Shown one piece after another: positions 9,021 through 18,501 of a stretch of 45,581 nucleotides of DNA. The notes beneath the pieces are model-generated. The model ran no database searches and had not been told where the DNA came from. It saw nothing but the letters and a program-made list of their open reading frames with translations. The stretch covers positions 1 through 45,581 of the forward strand of contig JAJZDN010000029.1 of NCBI GenBank assembly GCA_021805985.1. The letters run 5' to 3'. A program made the translations under genes and the position numbers. Each line of letters opens with the position of its first letter. The stretch's first letter is position 1. This DNA comes from Planctomycetota bacterium. GTDB lineage: Bacteria; Planctomycetota; Phycisphaerae; WQYP01.

Positions 9021-10268
9021 ATGACGATACGACATTATTACAAATGGGCGGTGGGATTTATTTTAGCCGCAGGCATGATATTCAGTGGCCCAAAGGTTCA
9101 AGGCTATCCCAAAAACAATCTTGGATCGACGCATCTGAAAGTGTATAACGCGCCGGGCTTTTATACCTTTCACACGGACGTGAGTCTGAAAAAATTGCGG
9201 CAAATTTGGCTGCGGATGAATTTTGTTGCCGAGGCGTATCAACAGCGGCTGCACGCCATTTTTGGCGGGGCCGTGACGCACAAGCTGCCATTTTATATCT
9301 TTAAGAAAGCCCATGAGTATTATAAGGACGGCGGAATGCCGGGCAGCGCCGGCGTATTTGAATACACCTACAAAGGCCAATGGCTGATGGCCATTGGCGG
9401 AGGGCAGTTGAATCATCAGATTTGGCATGTTATTCAACATGAGGGGTTTCACCAATTCACATTCGCCTTTATTCATCGGTTTCTCCCCGCGTGGGCCAAT
9501 GAGGGAACAGCCGAGTTTTTTGGGGAGGGATTATTTACCGGTTCAAGTTTTGTCACCGGCTGGCTACCACCCTATCGCGAAGCACTGATCAAATATGAAA
9601 TCAAGCACAATAAATTTAAAACCATTCACACCATGCGAGAAATGAGCTACAGCAAATGGAATGACGTGCTTATGGGCACGAATTATGATGAAGCTTGGTC
9701 GATGATTTATTTTCTCGCCTACGCCAATGGCGGCCGCTACGCCGTCCCATTTACACAATACCTGCGTCTATACCGGCACGGATTTGACGCTGAAACGGCA
9801 TGGGATCGGGTATTTGGCGATAATGATCTGGCTTTTCAGCGATTGTACGTTAAATACTGGATGAATCTACCGCCCAATGCCACAGCGGAACTTTATGCCC
9901 GGGTACAGACGGAAGCTTTAACTAATTTTCTGGCCCGAGCGATGACGCTTAAACAACGATTCTATTCCGCCAAACATTTTTTGGCCGCAGCCAAGGATGG
10001 CACGTTGAAGGTATATCATTTTCCGAACCGTCTCTGGCTGCCGCCAAGTCTACTGACCCATGCGATGCATGAATCCATGGGCATCGGTACATGGTCCATT
10101 GCGTCCGCGTCGCGCCTGCCAAAGCTCATCTGCCTGATGCCGGACGGCACAAAACTTATTGGCAGCTTCCATATTAACAATGGCCGGCCGATGGATGTAG
10201 CCGTTAAAGTTATTCGGGGCAGCAAAACCAAACAGCCAACCAACGGCTTGGAGACGGTGGCTCAGTGA
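9021..10268 (+). CDS. Exported HExxH zinc-peptidase-like protein (DUF1570 type)
   Basis: The 415-residue protein has an N-terminal signal or anchor (WAVGFILAAGMIFSG). A zinc-site pattern follows: His140-Glu141-Gly-Phe-His144, then WANEGTAEFF at 158-167 with Glu161 as the likely third ligand. This is the gluzincin arrangement seen in DUF1570-type proteins, which are common in planctomycetes. It should act outside the cytoplasmic membrane, and its substrate is unknown. The C-terminal third lacks recognisable motifs. It starts 16 bases after gatB, so it is likely in the same transcript. Whether it is an active peptidase cannot be told from sequence alone. Confidence 0.8.
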   Translation: MTIRHYYKWAVGFILAAGMIFSGPKVQGYPKNNLGSTHLKVYNAPGFYTFHTDVSLKKLRQIWLRMNFVAEAYQQRLHAIFGGAVTHKLPFYIFKKAHEYYKDGGMPGSAGVFEYTYKGQWLMAIGGGQLNHQIWHVIQHEGFHQFTFAFIHRFLPAWANEGTAEFFGEGLFTGSSFVTGWLPPYREALIKYEIKHNKFKTIHTMREMSYSKWNDVLMGTNYDEAWSMIYFLAYANGGRYAVPFTQYLRLYRHGFDAETAWDRVFGDNDLAFQRLYVKYWMNLPPNATAELYARVQTEALTNFLARAMTLKQRFYSAKHFLAAAKDGTLKVYHFPNRLWLPPSLLTHAMHESMGIGTWSIASASRLPKLICLMPDGTKLIGSFHINNGRPMDVAVKVIRGSKTKQPTNGLETVAQ

Positions 10269-10431
10269 TAAGCGGCACCGCCGGCAAACCCGGTGGCCAT
10301 GTGGAGAGGACAAGTCGTTTTTTGGGGGTGGCGCGCGCGGGGAGCGAGAATGTTGTCATCTCGGAGAGGCCTTGTGCTTGTGGCCTTGTGCTTGATAGCC
10401 AAGCCGGACGGGGCGGGGTAGAATTATCGAT

Positions 10432-11472
10432 ATGAACATAACACATGAAATATTCGGCCATACCAAAGAAGCGCAACCGGTGGACCTATTCACCCTGACC
10501 AGCCCAGCGGGGTTGACGCTCAAGATTTGTTCTTACGGGGCCACGATTACAGAATTGCACACACCGGACCGCAAGGGTGATCCGGCGGATATTACACTGG
10601 GGTTTGATAAGCTGGGGCCTTATCTTGGAGAGCACCCGTCGCTGGGTTGCGTGGTGGGCCGCGTGGCGAATCGCATTGCCAACGCCCGCTTCCGGCTGAA
10701 TAAAAAAGATTATGTATTGCATGCCAACAATGGCACACACAGCCTGCATGGCGGCAAAGTCGGCCTGGCCCGCAGGGTATGGAAATCCCAGCAGACCAAA
10801 GTTAATGGCGTGCCGGCCGTGGAGTTTTCCTACCATAGTCCGGATATGGAAGAGGGTTACCCCGGAACGGTAGATTTTAAAGCCGTGTATTTGATGCCTG
10901 ATAATCATTGCATTCGCCTGATTATGGAAGCCCGGACGGATCATCCCACACCAGTAAATCTTACCAATCATGCCTATTTTAATTTTCACGGTGCCGGTAA
11001 CGGCGATATTCTGGATCATGAACTGACCATTCATGCCGACCATTTCACGCCAGTGGATGGCTCGTTAATTCCCACCGGAGAAATTTCTACCGTACATGGC
11101 ACCCCGTTAGATTTTACTCACCCCACCACCATTGGGTCCCGCATTGCTCAGGTGCCCGGTGGCTATGACCATAACTTTGTCCTGCGAACCGGAGATGATG
11201 CGTTGCATCTTGCAGCGCGACTGACGGAAGAAACCACGGGACGAGCCATGGAAGTGTGGACAACCCAACCGGGTGTGCAGCTTTATACCGGTAATTTTCT
11301 TGATGGTAGCGTAAGCGGAATCGGTGGACCGTATCAGAAGCACGGGGGACTATGTCTGGAAACGCAGCATTTCCCGAATGCGGTGCATCATGGCCACTTT
11401 CCTTCGATTATTCTGCACCCGGGTCAGCACTATCACCATATTGCGGAGTATCGATTTCCGAAACCGGTATAA
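10432..11472 (+). CDS. galM: Aldose 1-epimerase (mutarotase)
   Basis: It interconverts alpha and beta anomers of aldoses such as glucose and galactose. The 346-residue length is typical. Visible landmarks are GRVANRIANARF (76-87), NNGTHSLHGG (99-108) with the substrate-binding His, the catalytic acid His180 in NLTNHAYFN, and the catalytic base Glu310 in CLETQHFPNA. There is no signal peptide, so it is cytoplasmic. It precedes gpx on the same strand. Together with the glgB gene 2 kb away it suggests glucose/glycogen metabolism, but no operon joins them clearly. Confidence 0.93.
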   Translation: MNITHEIFGHTKEAQPVDLFTLTSPAGLTLKICSYGATITELHTPDRKGDPADITLGFDKLGPYLGEHPSLGCVVGRVANRIANARFRLNKKDYVLHANNGTHSLHGGKVGLARRVWKSQQTKVNGVPAVEFSYHSPDMEEGYPGTVDFKAVYLMPDNHCIRLIMEARTDHPTPVNLTNHAYFNFHGAGNGDILDHELTIHADHFTPVDGSLIPTGEISTVHGTPLDFTHPTTIGSRIAQVPGGYDHNFVLRTGDDALHLAARLTEETTGRAMEVWTTQPGVQLYTGNFLDGSVSGIGGPYQKHGGLCLETQHFPNAVHHGHFPSIILHPGQHYHHIAEYRFPKPV

Positions 11473-11476
11473 CCGG

Positions 11477-11482
11477 TATAAT
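11477..11482 (+). promoter_or_regulatory. Candidate -10 box for gpx
   Basis: A TATAAT hexamer lies 63 bases before the gpx start, within a short direct repeat of ACCGGTATA (11463-11481). No convincing -35 box was seen. Confidence 0.3.
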
Positions 11483-11545
11483 ACGCACGCCTAAGTCGAG
11501 ATGACCGGCAGACAAATGATGTGGCATTATGATTGGAGAACAAAA

Positions 11546-12151
11546 ATGACGACCGTGACATTGAAGCATTTAAGCACCCTGTTAACGGCAATGATTTTAA
11601 TTGCGGCGGCCATTGCGGGAATTCAGGCGCGATCACGGGCAGCGGCGATGAATTCTGCGGCGGCACCGGTCCTTTCATTTACCATGCCGTCGCTGGGGGG
11701 AAGAAAAGTTCATTTAAGTCAGTATCAGGGCAAAGTTATTTTGATGGTTAACACGGCCAGCAAGTGCGGTTATACACCGCAATACGCCGGGCTTGAAGCA
11801 CTTTATAAGCGTTTTAAATCCAAGGGGTTTGTCATTCTGGGCTTTCCGTCCAATGATTTCGGTCATCAGGAGCCGGGAACAGATAAACAAATCAGCACCT
11901 TTTGCACATCGCACTATGGTGTAACGTTTCCCATGTTTTCCAAGATTGATGTGAAAGGCCCGCACCAGTGCCCGCTCTATCATTACCTCACGGGCCACAA
12001 GACCGACCCACGGTTTCCCGGGGTGGTGAAATGGAATTTTGAGAAATTCCTGATTTCCCGCAGCGGCAAAATCATGGCAAGATTCCGCTCCCCCATTACG
12101 CCGGAATCACCAATACTTGTGAATGCCGTCAAAACACAATTAGCACAGTAA
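11546..12151 (+). CDS. Glutathione peroxidase family protein, membrane-anchored or exported
   Basis: A thiol peroxidase of the glutathione peroxidase family, which reduces peroxides using thioredoxin or glutathione. The 201-residue product has the peroxidatic Cys74 in NTASKCGYTPQY, Gln108 in FPSNDFGHQEPG, and Trp163-Asn164 in KWNFEKFLI. A further Cys at 120 could be the resolving cysteine. Asp replaces the usual Gln in the NQFG motif (NDFG). Residues 8-28 are hydrophobic, so it is probably exported or membrane-tethered. The frame opens at 11501, but ATG 11546 has GGAGAA 8 bases upstream. The next gene starts 20 bases later. Confidence 0.88.
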   Translation: MTTVTLKHLSTLLTAMILIAAAIAGIQARSRAAAMNSAAAPVLSFTMPSLGGRKVHLSQYQGKVILMVNTASKCGYTPQYAGLEALYKRFKSKGFVILGFPSNDFGHQEPGTDKQISTFCTSHYGVTFPMFSKIDVKGPHQCPLYHYLTGHKTDPRFPGVVKWNFEKFLISRSGKIMARFRSPITPESPILVNAVKTQLAQ

Positions 12152-12171
12152 TCGGGTATGATGCCCACGCG

Positions 12172-13398
12172 ATGATCCAACTGTTTTTTGCACATTGGTA
12201 TATGGCTTACCTGCTGCTGCTTTGGGGCACAGCCTTGCTGATTGCCGGTTGGGCGGCGCGGGTGGCACAGTTCTTCAACTTGCGGATGCCGCGCGTGGTC
12301 GAACAGCCGCTGGCCAACAAATTTCCCATGGTGGCAGTCATAGCACCCATAAAATCTGTAGACGGCAATACCCGTGAAAACATTGCCGCTCTGTTGAACC
12401 AGGATTATCCCAACTATCGCGTTATTTTTGCGGTGCAATCCGCCGATGATCCCGTATGCGAACTGATTCGTTGGGCCCAGGAAAACCATGGGGGGGAAAA
12501 ACGCATTGACCTTGTGGTAGCTGGGCCTGCCGCTTCGCGTGGGCAGAAGGTTCATAATCAACTGGCAGCAGTGGAGATCACCACAGAGCAGGACTATTTT
12601 CTGGCGTTCATGGATGCTGACGCGCATCCCGCCGCCAACTGGCTGCACGCTCTGGTTTCCATGCTCAATTCCCATCATATCGGCGCCACCACTGGATACC
12701 GGTTTTATGTGCCCAGTAACGGTCATGCCGCCAATGCGGTTATCTGCGTGCTCAATGCCATGGTGGGAACCCTGTTAGGCCCCTACCGGCGCACCGTGGC
12801 ATGGGGCGGTTCGATGGCCATTCGGCGCAGGGATTTTTTCGAATTTGGTGTGCGTGACGCTTGGCAAGGCGCGTTAAGCGATGATTACGTGTTGACCCGA
12901 TGCGTAAAGAAAAATGCCCGTACAAAGATTCATTTTGTGCCGCAGTGCATCGTGGCGTCTCAGGCGGCCTTTGACTGGCCTAAAGCATGGGAGTTTGCCG
13001 TACGCCAATATCGAATTACGCGCGTATGCGCGTGGCGATTCTGGTTCACTGGCCTGGCGGGCGCGGGGCTGTATATTTCCGCGCTGGTAACCGCCTCGAT
13101 AGCAGCCATTATTGCGGCAGCGGAAGGATCCATCTGGTGGGTCATTCCCGCGGCCGTAGCTACCGGATTGTATGGAATGTCAATATATCGCGGATGGATG
13201 GTGCTTAAAGCGGCACGGAAGTTATTGCCTGACCATACGGCCGCGATTAACCAAGCGCAGTTCTGGTTCACGTGGGGCATGCCTCTGGTGCACTGTATTA
13301 ATGCGATTTTTCTGCTGGCAGCAGCATTCGGCAGGATTATCACCTGGCGCGGCATACGCTATAAAATGAAATCCCGCACGAAGACCATCGTGCTTTAA
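12172..13398 (+). CDS. GT2/GT21-type membrane glycosyltransferase (ceramide-glucosyltransferase-like)
   Basis: A processive-type glycosyltransferase with an N-terminal membrane segment (residues 11-29), a cytosolic GT-A domain and three or so C-terminal membrane helices (about 287-390). Key motifs are Asp-Ala-Asp (148-150) for metal/nucleotide binding, Ser-Asp-Asp-Tyr (236-239) with the catalytic acid, and RQYRITR (278-284), the counterpart of the (Q/R)xxRW motif. This layout is that of GT21 ceramide glucosyltransferase-like enzymes, including the hopanoid-associated HpnI group. The true acceptor lipid is unknown, and no hopanoid gene is nearby. It is probably co-transcribed with gpx (20-base gap). 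Confidence 0.82.
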   Translation: MIQLFFAHWYMAYLLLLWGTALLIAGWAARVAQFFNLRMPRVVEQPLANKFPMVAVIAPIKSVDGNTRENIAALLNQDYPNYRVIFAVQSADDPVCELIRWAQENHGGEKRIDLVVAGPAASRGQKVHNQLAAVEITTEQDYFLAFMDADAHPAANWLHALVSMLNSHHIGATTGYRFYVPSNGHAANAVICVLNAMVGTLLGPYRRTVAWGGSMAIRRRDFFEFGVRDAWQGALSDDYVLTRCVKKNARTKIHFVPQCIVASQAAFDWPKAWEFAVRQYRITRVCAWRFWFTGLAGAGLYISALVTASIAAIIAAAEGSIWWVIPAAVATGLYGMSIYRGWMVLKAARKLLPDHTAAINQAQFWFTWGMPLVHCINAIFLLAAAFGRIITWRGIRYKMKSRTKTIVL

Positions 13399-13422
13399 TT
13401 ATCCAACGGTAGATAAAACGCT

Positions 13423-13690
13423 TAGCTCAATGCGGCAGTGTTGAGTTGACCGCGGAAACAGGATTTGATGACTTGCCGCTTTTCTCTCCGCGCGGGCGTG
13501 GCAATTTTTCCGGGCAGGGCCGAAATAACGCCAAATCAGGGGCAAATCACGCCGTTTGGTCCCGGCGAGTCGGGATGCTTTTATGGTGCGTTCCACCACC
13601 GGCAAAGCCGGCGGCTTTGTGAAGTTTGCCCACACGGCCGTGTGGCCCGGAAATGTTGCCACGCCCTCCCGCGCGAGCATCAGATCTGCC
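13423..13690. repeat. Structured intergenic repeat element upstream of glgB
   Basis: This 386-base gap holds no convincing gene. It begins with a small hairpin (13426-13445, CTCAATGC / GTGTTGAG around GGCA) that recurs at 19364. A larger inverted repeat follows: 13489-13515 against 13645-13675, differing by 2 mismatches and a 4-base insertion. Between the arms are the 13-base palindrome-like CCGGCAAAGCCGG (13599-13611) and, directly before the right arm, a perfect 14-base palindrome CACACGGCCGTGTG (13631-13644). The pattern suggests a miniature mobile or REP-like element. Confidence 0.55.
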
Positions 13691-13784
13691 TGTTACTTCA
13701 AGCGGCTTCTTCGGGTATTATAATCAAGCATCGTGCCGACGCGCCCGGGTGGATGCGCGGCCACATCCAGCGAGAGGATCAGAC

Positions 13785-15884
13785 ATGGCGGTTGGGAAAA
13801 ATCTGAAGCCTGCGGCAGCGGAACACGCAGCGGCACCGGACGGAACAGGACTGATTGCCGGAGATTCCTGGCTTGAACCCTTTGCCCAGCAGTTGCGCCT
13901 GCGCTGGGAGCACTATACAAAAATGAGGGATGGCATTGAAAAAGCCGGGGGGCTGCTCAAATCAATGAGTTGCGGGCATCACTATTTTGGATTCAATCAC
14001 GGCCAGCACGACGGCCAAGCGGGAATATGGTACCGAGAATGGGCACCGGCGGCCGCGCAATTGCACGTGATAGGCGATTTTAATTCCTGGAACCGCGCAA
14101 GCCATCCCATGACACGCGACGCATTCGGGGTTTGGTCCATTTTTTTACCGGATGCAAAAGCCGGGCAGTCGGCTATCGCCCATGGCAGCAAAGTTAAAGT
14201 ACAGGTGGACTCCGCGATCGGTCGAATGGATCGTATCCCCGCGTATATCAAGCGGGTGGTGCAGGCACCGCAGGGCGTGGATTTTGTCGGGCAGTATTGG
14301 AATCCGCCCGAAGCTTACACCTTCAAGCACCCCTACGCGCCTCCGAAACAAGGCGGCCTGCGCATTTATGAAGCCCATATCGGTATGGCCCAGGAAGAAC
14401 CCAAGGTGGGAACCTTTGATGAATTTACCCGCCATATTCTGCCGCGGATTGCTGACCTGGGTTATAACGCCATTCAATTAATGGCGATCATGGAGCACCC
14501 CTACTACGGCTCGTTTGGCTATCATGTGAGCAATTTTTTTGCCGTATCTTCCCGGTTCGGAACCCCGGAAGATCTTAAGCACTTAATTGACACCGCCCAT
14601 GGCCTGGGCATCGTGGTGCTGCTGGACTTGGTGCATAGCCACGCCATAAAAAATATCAATGAGGGGTTGAATCGGTTTGACGGCTCAGATTTTCAATATT
14701 TTCATGCCGGTGCCCGGGGCCAGCATATTGCGTGGGATTCGCTGTGCTTTAATTACAGCGTGCTGGAAGTGCAGCGATTTCTGTTAAGCAACTTGCGGTT
14801 CTGGCTGGAGGACATGCACTTTGACGGCTTCCGTTTTGACGGCGTAACAAGCATGTTGTATCTGGATCACGGCCTGGGGGCGAAGTTTTCCAGCTATGAC
14901 AGTTATTTCGGATCCAATATTGATGATAATGCAGTTGCGTATCTGCAAATCGCCAATGAACTGGTGCATACCCTGCGGCCACAGGCGGTCACGATTGCAG
15001 AAGATGTTTCCGGTATGCCTGGCATGGCCCGGCCTGTGGCGGAAGGTGGTATCGGCTTTGATTATCGTCTGGCCATGGGTGTCCCCGATTACTGGATAAA
15101 ACTGCTGAAGGAACAGCGCGATGAAGATTGGAATCTCGGCGCCCTGTACCATACCCTGATGAACCGCCGGCGCAATGAAAAACATGTGGGATATGCTGAA
15201 AGTCATGATCAGGCACTGGTGGGCGATAAAACCCTGGCGTTCTGGCTCATGGATCAGCAGATGTATTGGAACATGAGCAAGCATCAGGGGCATCCGGTGG
15301 TGGAGCGGGGCTTGGCCCTGCATAAAATGATCCGGTTGATCACCTTTGCGTTGGCCGGGGAAGCGTATCTGAATTTTATGGGCAATGAATTCGGCCATCC
15401 GGAATGGGTCGATTTTCCAAGACCCGGCAACAATTATTCCTACCAGCACGCCCGTCGGCTATGGTCCCTGGCAGATCGCGATGATCTCCATTACATGGGG
15501 TTAAAAATATTTGACCGCGCCATGCAGCTACTGGATCAACAGCACGGCGTTCTGGAAGATCCTTTTATTGAACAACTTCTGGTGCATGAAGACACCCGGC
15601 AAATGGCGTTTCGACGTGGGCCGCTGGTATTTGCTTTTAACTTTCATCCTACCGAATCATACACCGGCTTGCGTATACCGGTACCCGACCCCTGTGACTA
15701 CCGGCTCATTTTGGATACCGACAGCCCGGTATTTGACGGCTTTGGCCGCGTGGCCGGGGATGTAGTTTATCCGCGGCAGGACGTACCGATGTATGGCCGA
15801 AATCAAAGTGTGCAAATTTACCTGCCATGCCGCACGGCACAAGTGCTGGCACCGGTCAATACGCTGCAGAAGAGAAAACGGTAA
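13785..15884 (+). CDS. glgB: 1,4-alpha-glucan branching enzyme (eukaryote-like GH13_8 type)
   Basis: It makes alpha-1,6 branches in glycogen. The protein has 699 residues from ATG 13785, which carries AGAGG 8 bases upstream. A longer frame from 13626 lies in repeat DNA. An N-terminal CBM48-like domain (about 75-170) precedes the GH13 barrel. Landmarks are DLVHSH (281-286), nucleophile Asp352 in GFRFDGVTSM, acid/base Glu406 in TIAEDVSG, and Asp475 in AESHDQALVGD. Motifs such as YYGSFGYHVSNFF and ESHDQALVGDKT resemble plant/animal-type branching enzymes and not the E. coli GlgB type. It runs convergent with the ABC permease gene, only 13 bases away. Confidence 0.93.
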   Translation: MAVGKNLKPAAAEHAAAPDGTGLIAGDSWLEPFAQQLRLRWEHYTKMRDGIEKAGGLLKSMSCGHHYFGFNHGQHDGQAGIWYREWAPAAAQLHVIGDFNSWNRASHPMTRDAFGVWSIFLPDAKAGQSAIAHGSKVKVQVDSAIGRMDRIPAYIKRVVQAPQGVDFVGQYWNPPEAYTFKHPYAPPKQGGLRIYEAHIGMAQEEPKVGTFDEFTRHILPRIADLGYNAIQLMAIMEHPYYGSFGYHVSNFFAVSSRFGTPEDLKHLIDTAHGLGIVVLLDLVHSHAIKNINEGLNRFDGSDFQYFHAGARGQHIAWDSLCFNYSVLEVQRFLLSNLRFWLEDMHFDGFRFDGVTSMLYLDHGLGAKFSSYDSYFGSNIDDNAVAYLQIANELVHTLRPQAVTIAEDVSGMPGMARPVAEGGIGFDYRLAMGVPDYWIKLLKEQRDEDWNLGALYHTLMNRRRNEKHVGYAESHDQALVGDKTLAFWLMDQQMYWNMSKHQGHPVVERGLALHKMIRLITFALAGEAYLNFMGNEFGHPEWVDFPRPGNNYSYQHARRLWSLADRDDLHYMGLKIFDRAMQLLDQQHGVLEDPFIEQLLVHEDTRQMAFRRGPLVFAFNFHPTESYTGLRIPVPDPCDYRLILDTDSPVFDGFGRVAGDVVYPRQDVPMYGRNQSVQIYLPCRTAQVLAPVNTLQKRKR

Positions 15885-15897
15885 CTCTTCAGAAGCC

Positions 15898-18501
15898 TTA
15901 TTCTCTACCGGGTGCCAGCAAGGATCTTACACCCACAATGGCCGCCCGCCAGGCGGGGATAAAGCCGGCGGCCAGCGTTGCCATACAGGAAACTCCCGCG
16001 GCAATAAGCATGGCGTTCCAAGCCCAGGCGTAACGGGAATCAAAGCCACTTAATCGATGATCCAGCAGGGTTCCCATGTAGGCCATGTATTGCCCTAACG
16101 CACAGCCCAATACAATGGCCGCCAGAATAATCAATGACAATTCCGCCAGAACCATCCGCAATAATTGCCATCGCCCAGCCCCCACCGCCCGGAGAATGCC
16201 GAATTCATAACGGCGTTGTCTCACCGCGGCCGCCGCCATAGCAGCCACCGCAATGGCCGCCAGACCCATTCCGCCCAACGCTGCCAGAGATAACGCCCGC
16301 ATGACGCGGGTGATAACATAATCCAACTCCCGCTTCATGTGCCGCACGGATGTACCATGCAGGGCGAAGCGTTGAAAATTCAGCAACCGCTGTAAAAAAG
16401 ATTGTTTGCCGCCGGAGGCCAGAAACGCTTTGACCGCCGCCACCGCTTTCATCCCGCTGGCACTGGGCTTTAACGTCAGCATGACCAGATTGGGGCCGGT
16501 AATGCCAAATAATTCTTTCGCCTGCGCCAGCGTACCAATCAAGGCCACGGCCGCCGCCTGATGAAAAGCCTGCCGCACGCGCAAAAAGCTCTGGGCGATC
16601 GAAACGCCTGGCGACGTTACCACACCCACCACCGCCAGCCGTTTTACACCCCCCAATGTACCAACGGCCAATGTTTTCCCCGCCGCCAGATGCAGCGAAC
16701 GCAGAGCGTCACCGGCGATCAACACGCCGGTACCGGCGTGCATGGCCTGCAGGGCGGAGGCTTGATGGCCTTGGGTAAAATGCACGCCCAGCATGCGCAG
16801 AAAGGTGTGAGGCTGCACGGCAACAAACAGCACCTGCTGTTGTTTTGCCGCACCGATCCGCGCGGGAATCCAAAAGGCCGTCAAGGCTGAAACTCCCGTT
16901 ACGCCTTGGACGTGTCCGGGAATTTCCATCGCGCGATGAACGGACAGCGGGGTAATAGGACTAAAGACAAAGGCGTCAGGAAATTGGGCGGGAAATTCCC
17001 AGGATTCCAGCAAACCAATGCCCCGCGCCTGCATGGAGACAAAAAAAGATATCGCCGCCAATAAGGCCGCCGCCATCATGCCCGCACGATAAGGCGATGC
17101 CGAGGTGGAAAACAACGTCGGTTCAACGTGCCAAAACCACGCCAATGGCCGCTTGAACCACCGCTCAAACACCGCGACAGTGACCGGTGCCAGCGCCACC
17201 GCCGCCAACAGGATCAATGGGCCACCCAATAGCACATACGCCCAAAGCGCCCAGATCGGGTTGGGAATCCACCACAGCAGAATTTGCAGTGCTAAAGCGC
17301 CTATGGCAACCCATAATGCGGGCCGCAAGGACTTAGCACTTGCGGCTTTGCTCATGTTGGCTACTGCGGCCATGGGGGTCACGCGCCAGGCTTTATACAC
17401 CGGCAGGGCAATGCCCACGGCCGCCGCCAGCAATCCGGCGGAGCCGGCGATGATAAAGCTTGCAATGCCGGGATGAAACACCAAATCTCCATGCCGCAAA
17501 TGATGCACCAGAAACCACGCCGCAGCCGCCCCGGCCGCCAGCCCCAGCAATATACCGCCAGCCATCGGCACCAAGGACTCTACCAGGGCGGTCAGGGCCA
17601 CTTGATTGCGCGCCGCACCAATACACCGCCTCTGTCCGAAAAACCGCACCCGCTCCTGAATGCCTATCGCAAAGACTGCTAAGATCAGCAGCCCCGCCCC
17701 CAAGGCCGTGGGAACGGCTATCAGCCAGCGCAGGCGCTGCAACAAGTTTTCCATGGGCGCAAAGGGCTGGCGACTTTTCCCCATGGATCGAATTTTTACG
17801 CCGTGCCCCATGGCTTTTTCTAACGCCGTCATACCCGCCGCGTTGGTGACGCCTGGCTGAAATTTTATATCAATGCGGCCCCACCGCGGGACGGTGCCTG
17901 TGAGCTTTTGCAGGGTCTGGCCGGTGATATACGCGGAAGGAAAAGAAAAATAACGCTTCACTGCCGAGCGCTGCACCAGGCCGACAATCTTTACCTGCTG
18001 GGTGCCGCCGGGGCCCAGCAAGGTGGCCGTCATGCCAACCCGCGCATTAAGGCTATGAGCCAGGGCGACGTTCAGCAGGATCTGCCCAAGAGGCCTGGTC
18101 AGCGGGCCGCCGGCGGAAAACACCGGGGGAATAATTTTCTGCGCCGCGGGCCAACTTCCCACGATAAGGTGTGCTGGCCGGACGCGATGGCCGATGCGAA
18201 TACGGGAAAAAGCCATGGTCCGGCCTGCGGCATATTGGACCACAGCGCAATTTGCTGCTTTGGATAATATGCCGGCCGGAATAACGGAATTTGCCCCCTG
18301 GGTAATAGGCGTAATGCGCGCGTCAACTTGCCCCAATACGGAAGCCAGGTTCTGTTGCAGCGAGGCTCTCATGCTGGAAAGCACGCTGCACGCAGTCATC
18401 ACCAGGGCCACGGCTGCGGTAATGACTAAGGCGGTCAATAAGGGCTTAACGGGTTTACGCCAAAGCGTGCTGATAGCGAGTTGCAATGCTGCCGGCATCA
18501 T
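15898..18501 (-). CDS. ABC transporter permease, FtsX/MacB type
   Basis: An 867-residue integral membrane protein with an N-terminal helix (LLTALVITAAVALVMTACSV), a large periplasmic domain, and two FtsX-like clusters of helices near the middle and the C-terminus. The last cluster reads EFGILRAVGAGRWQLLRMVLAELSL, the classic FtsX coupling segment. Single-chain permeases of this kind work with MacB/LolD-like ATPases in lipoprotein or small-molecule export and envelope stress. The start is ATG 18501, where GGAGG lies 6 bases upstream. A frame reaching 18777 is a shadow of the ATPase gene. The gene overlaps the ATPase end by 47 bases, so translation is coupled. Confidence 0.88.
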   Translation of the reverse strand: MMPAALQLAISTLWRKPVKPLLTALVITAAVALVMTACSVLSSMRASLQQNLASVLGQVDARITPITQGANSVIPAGILSKAANCAVVQYAAGRTMAFSRIRIGHRVRPAHLIVGSWPAAQKIIPPVFSAGGPLTRPLGQILLNVALAHSLNARVGMTATLLGPGGTQQVKIVGLVQRSAVKRYFSFPSAYITGQTLQKLTGTVPRWGRIDIKFQPGVTNAAGMTALEKAMGHGVKIRSMGKSRQPFAPMENLLQRLRWLIAVPTALGAGLLILAVFAIGIQERVRFFGQRRCIGAARNQVALTALVESLVPMAGGILLGLAAGAAAAWFLVHHLRHGDLVFHPGIASFIIAGSAGLLAAAVGIALPVYKAWRVTPMAAVANMSKAASAKSLRPALWVAIGALALQILLWWIPNPIWALWAYVLLGGPLILLAAVALAPVTVAVFERWFKRPLAWFWHVEPTLFSTSASPYRAGMMAAALLAAISFFVSMQARGIGLLESWEFPAQFPDAFVFSPITPLSVHRAMEIPGHVQGVTGVSALTAFWIPARIGAAKQQQVLFVAVQPHTFLRMLGVHFTQGHQASALQAMHAGTGVLIAGDALRSLHLAAGKTLAVGTLGGVKRLAVVGVVTSPGVSIAQSFLRVRQAFHQAAAVALIGTLAQAKELFGITGPNLVMLTLKPSASGMKAVAAVKAFLASGGKQSFLQRLLNFQRFALHGTSVRHMKRELDYVITRVMRALSLAALGGMGLAAIAVAAMAAAAVRQRRYEFGILRAVGAGRWQLLRMVLAELSLIILAAIVLGCALGQYMAYMGTLLDHRLSGFDSRYAWAWNAMLIAAGVSCMATLAAGFIPAWRAAIVGVRSLLAPGRE

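Noticed and set aside
13399-13680. A 93-codon minus-strand open frame
   Set aside because: It is coded by the inverted-repeat element and has no ribosome binding site. It is most likely a by-product of the repeat.
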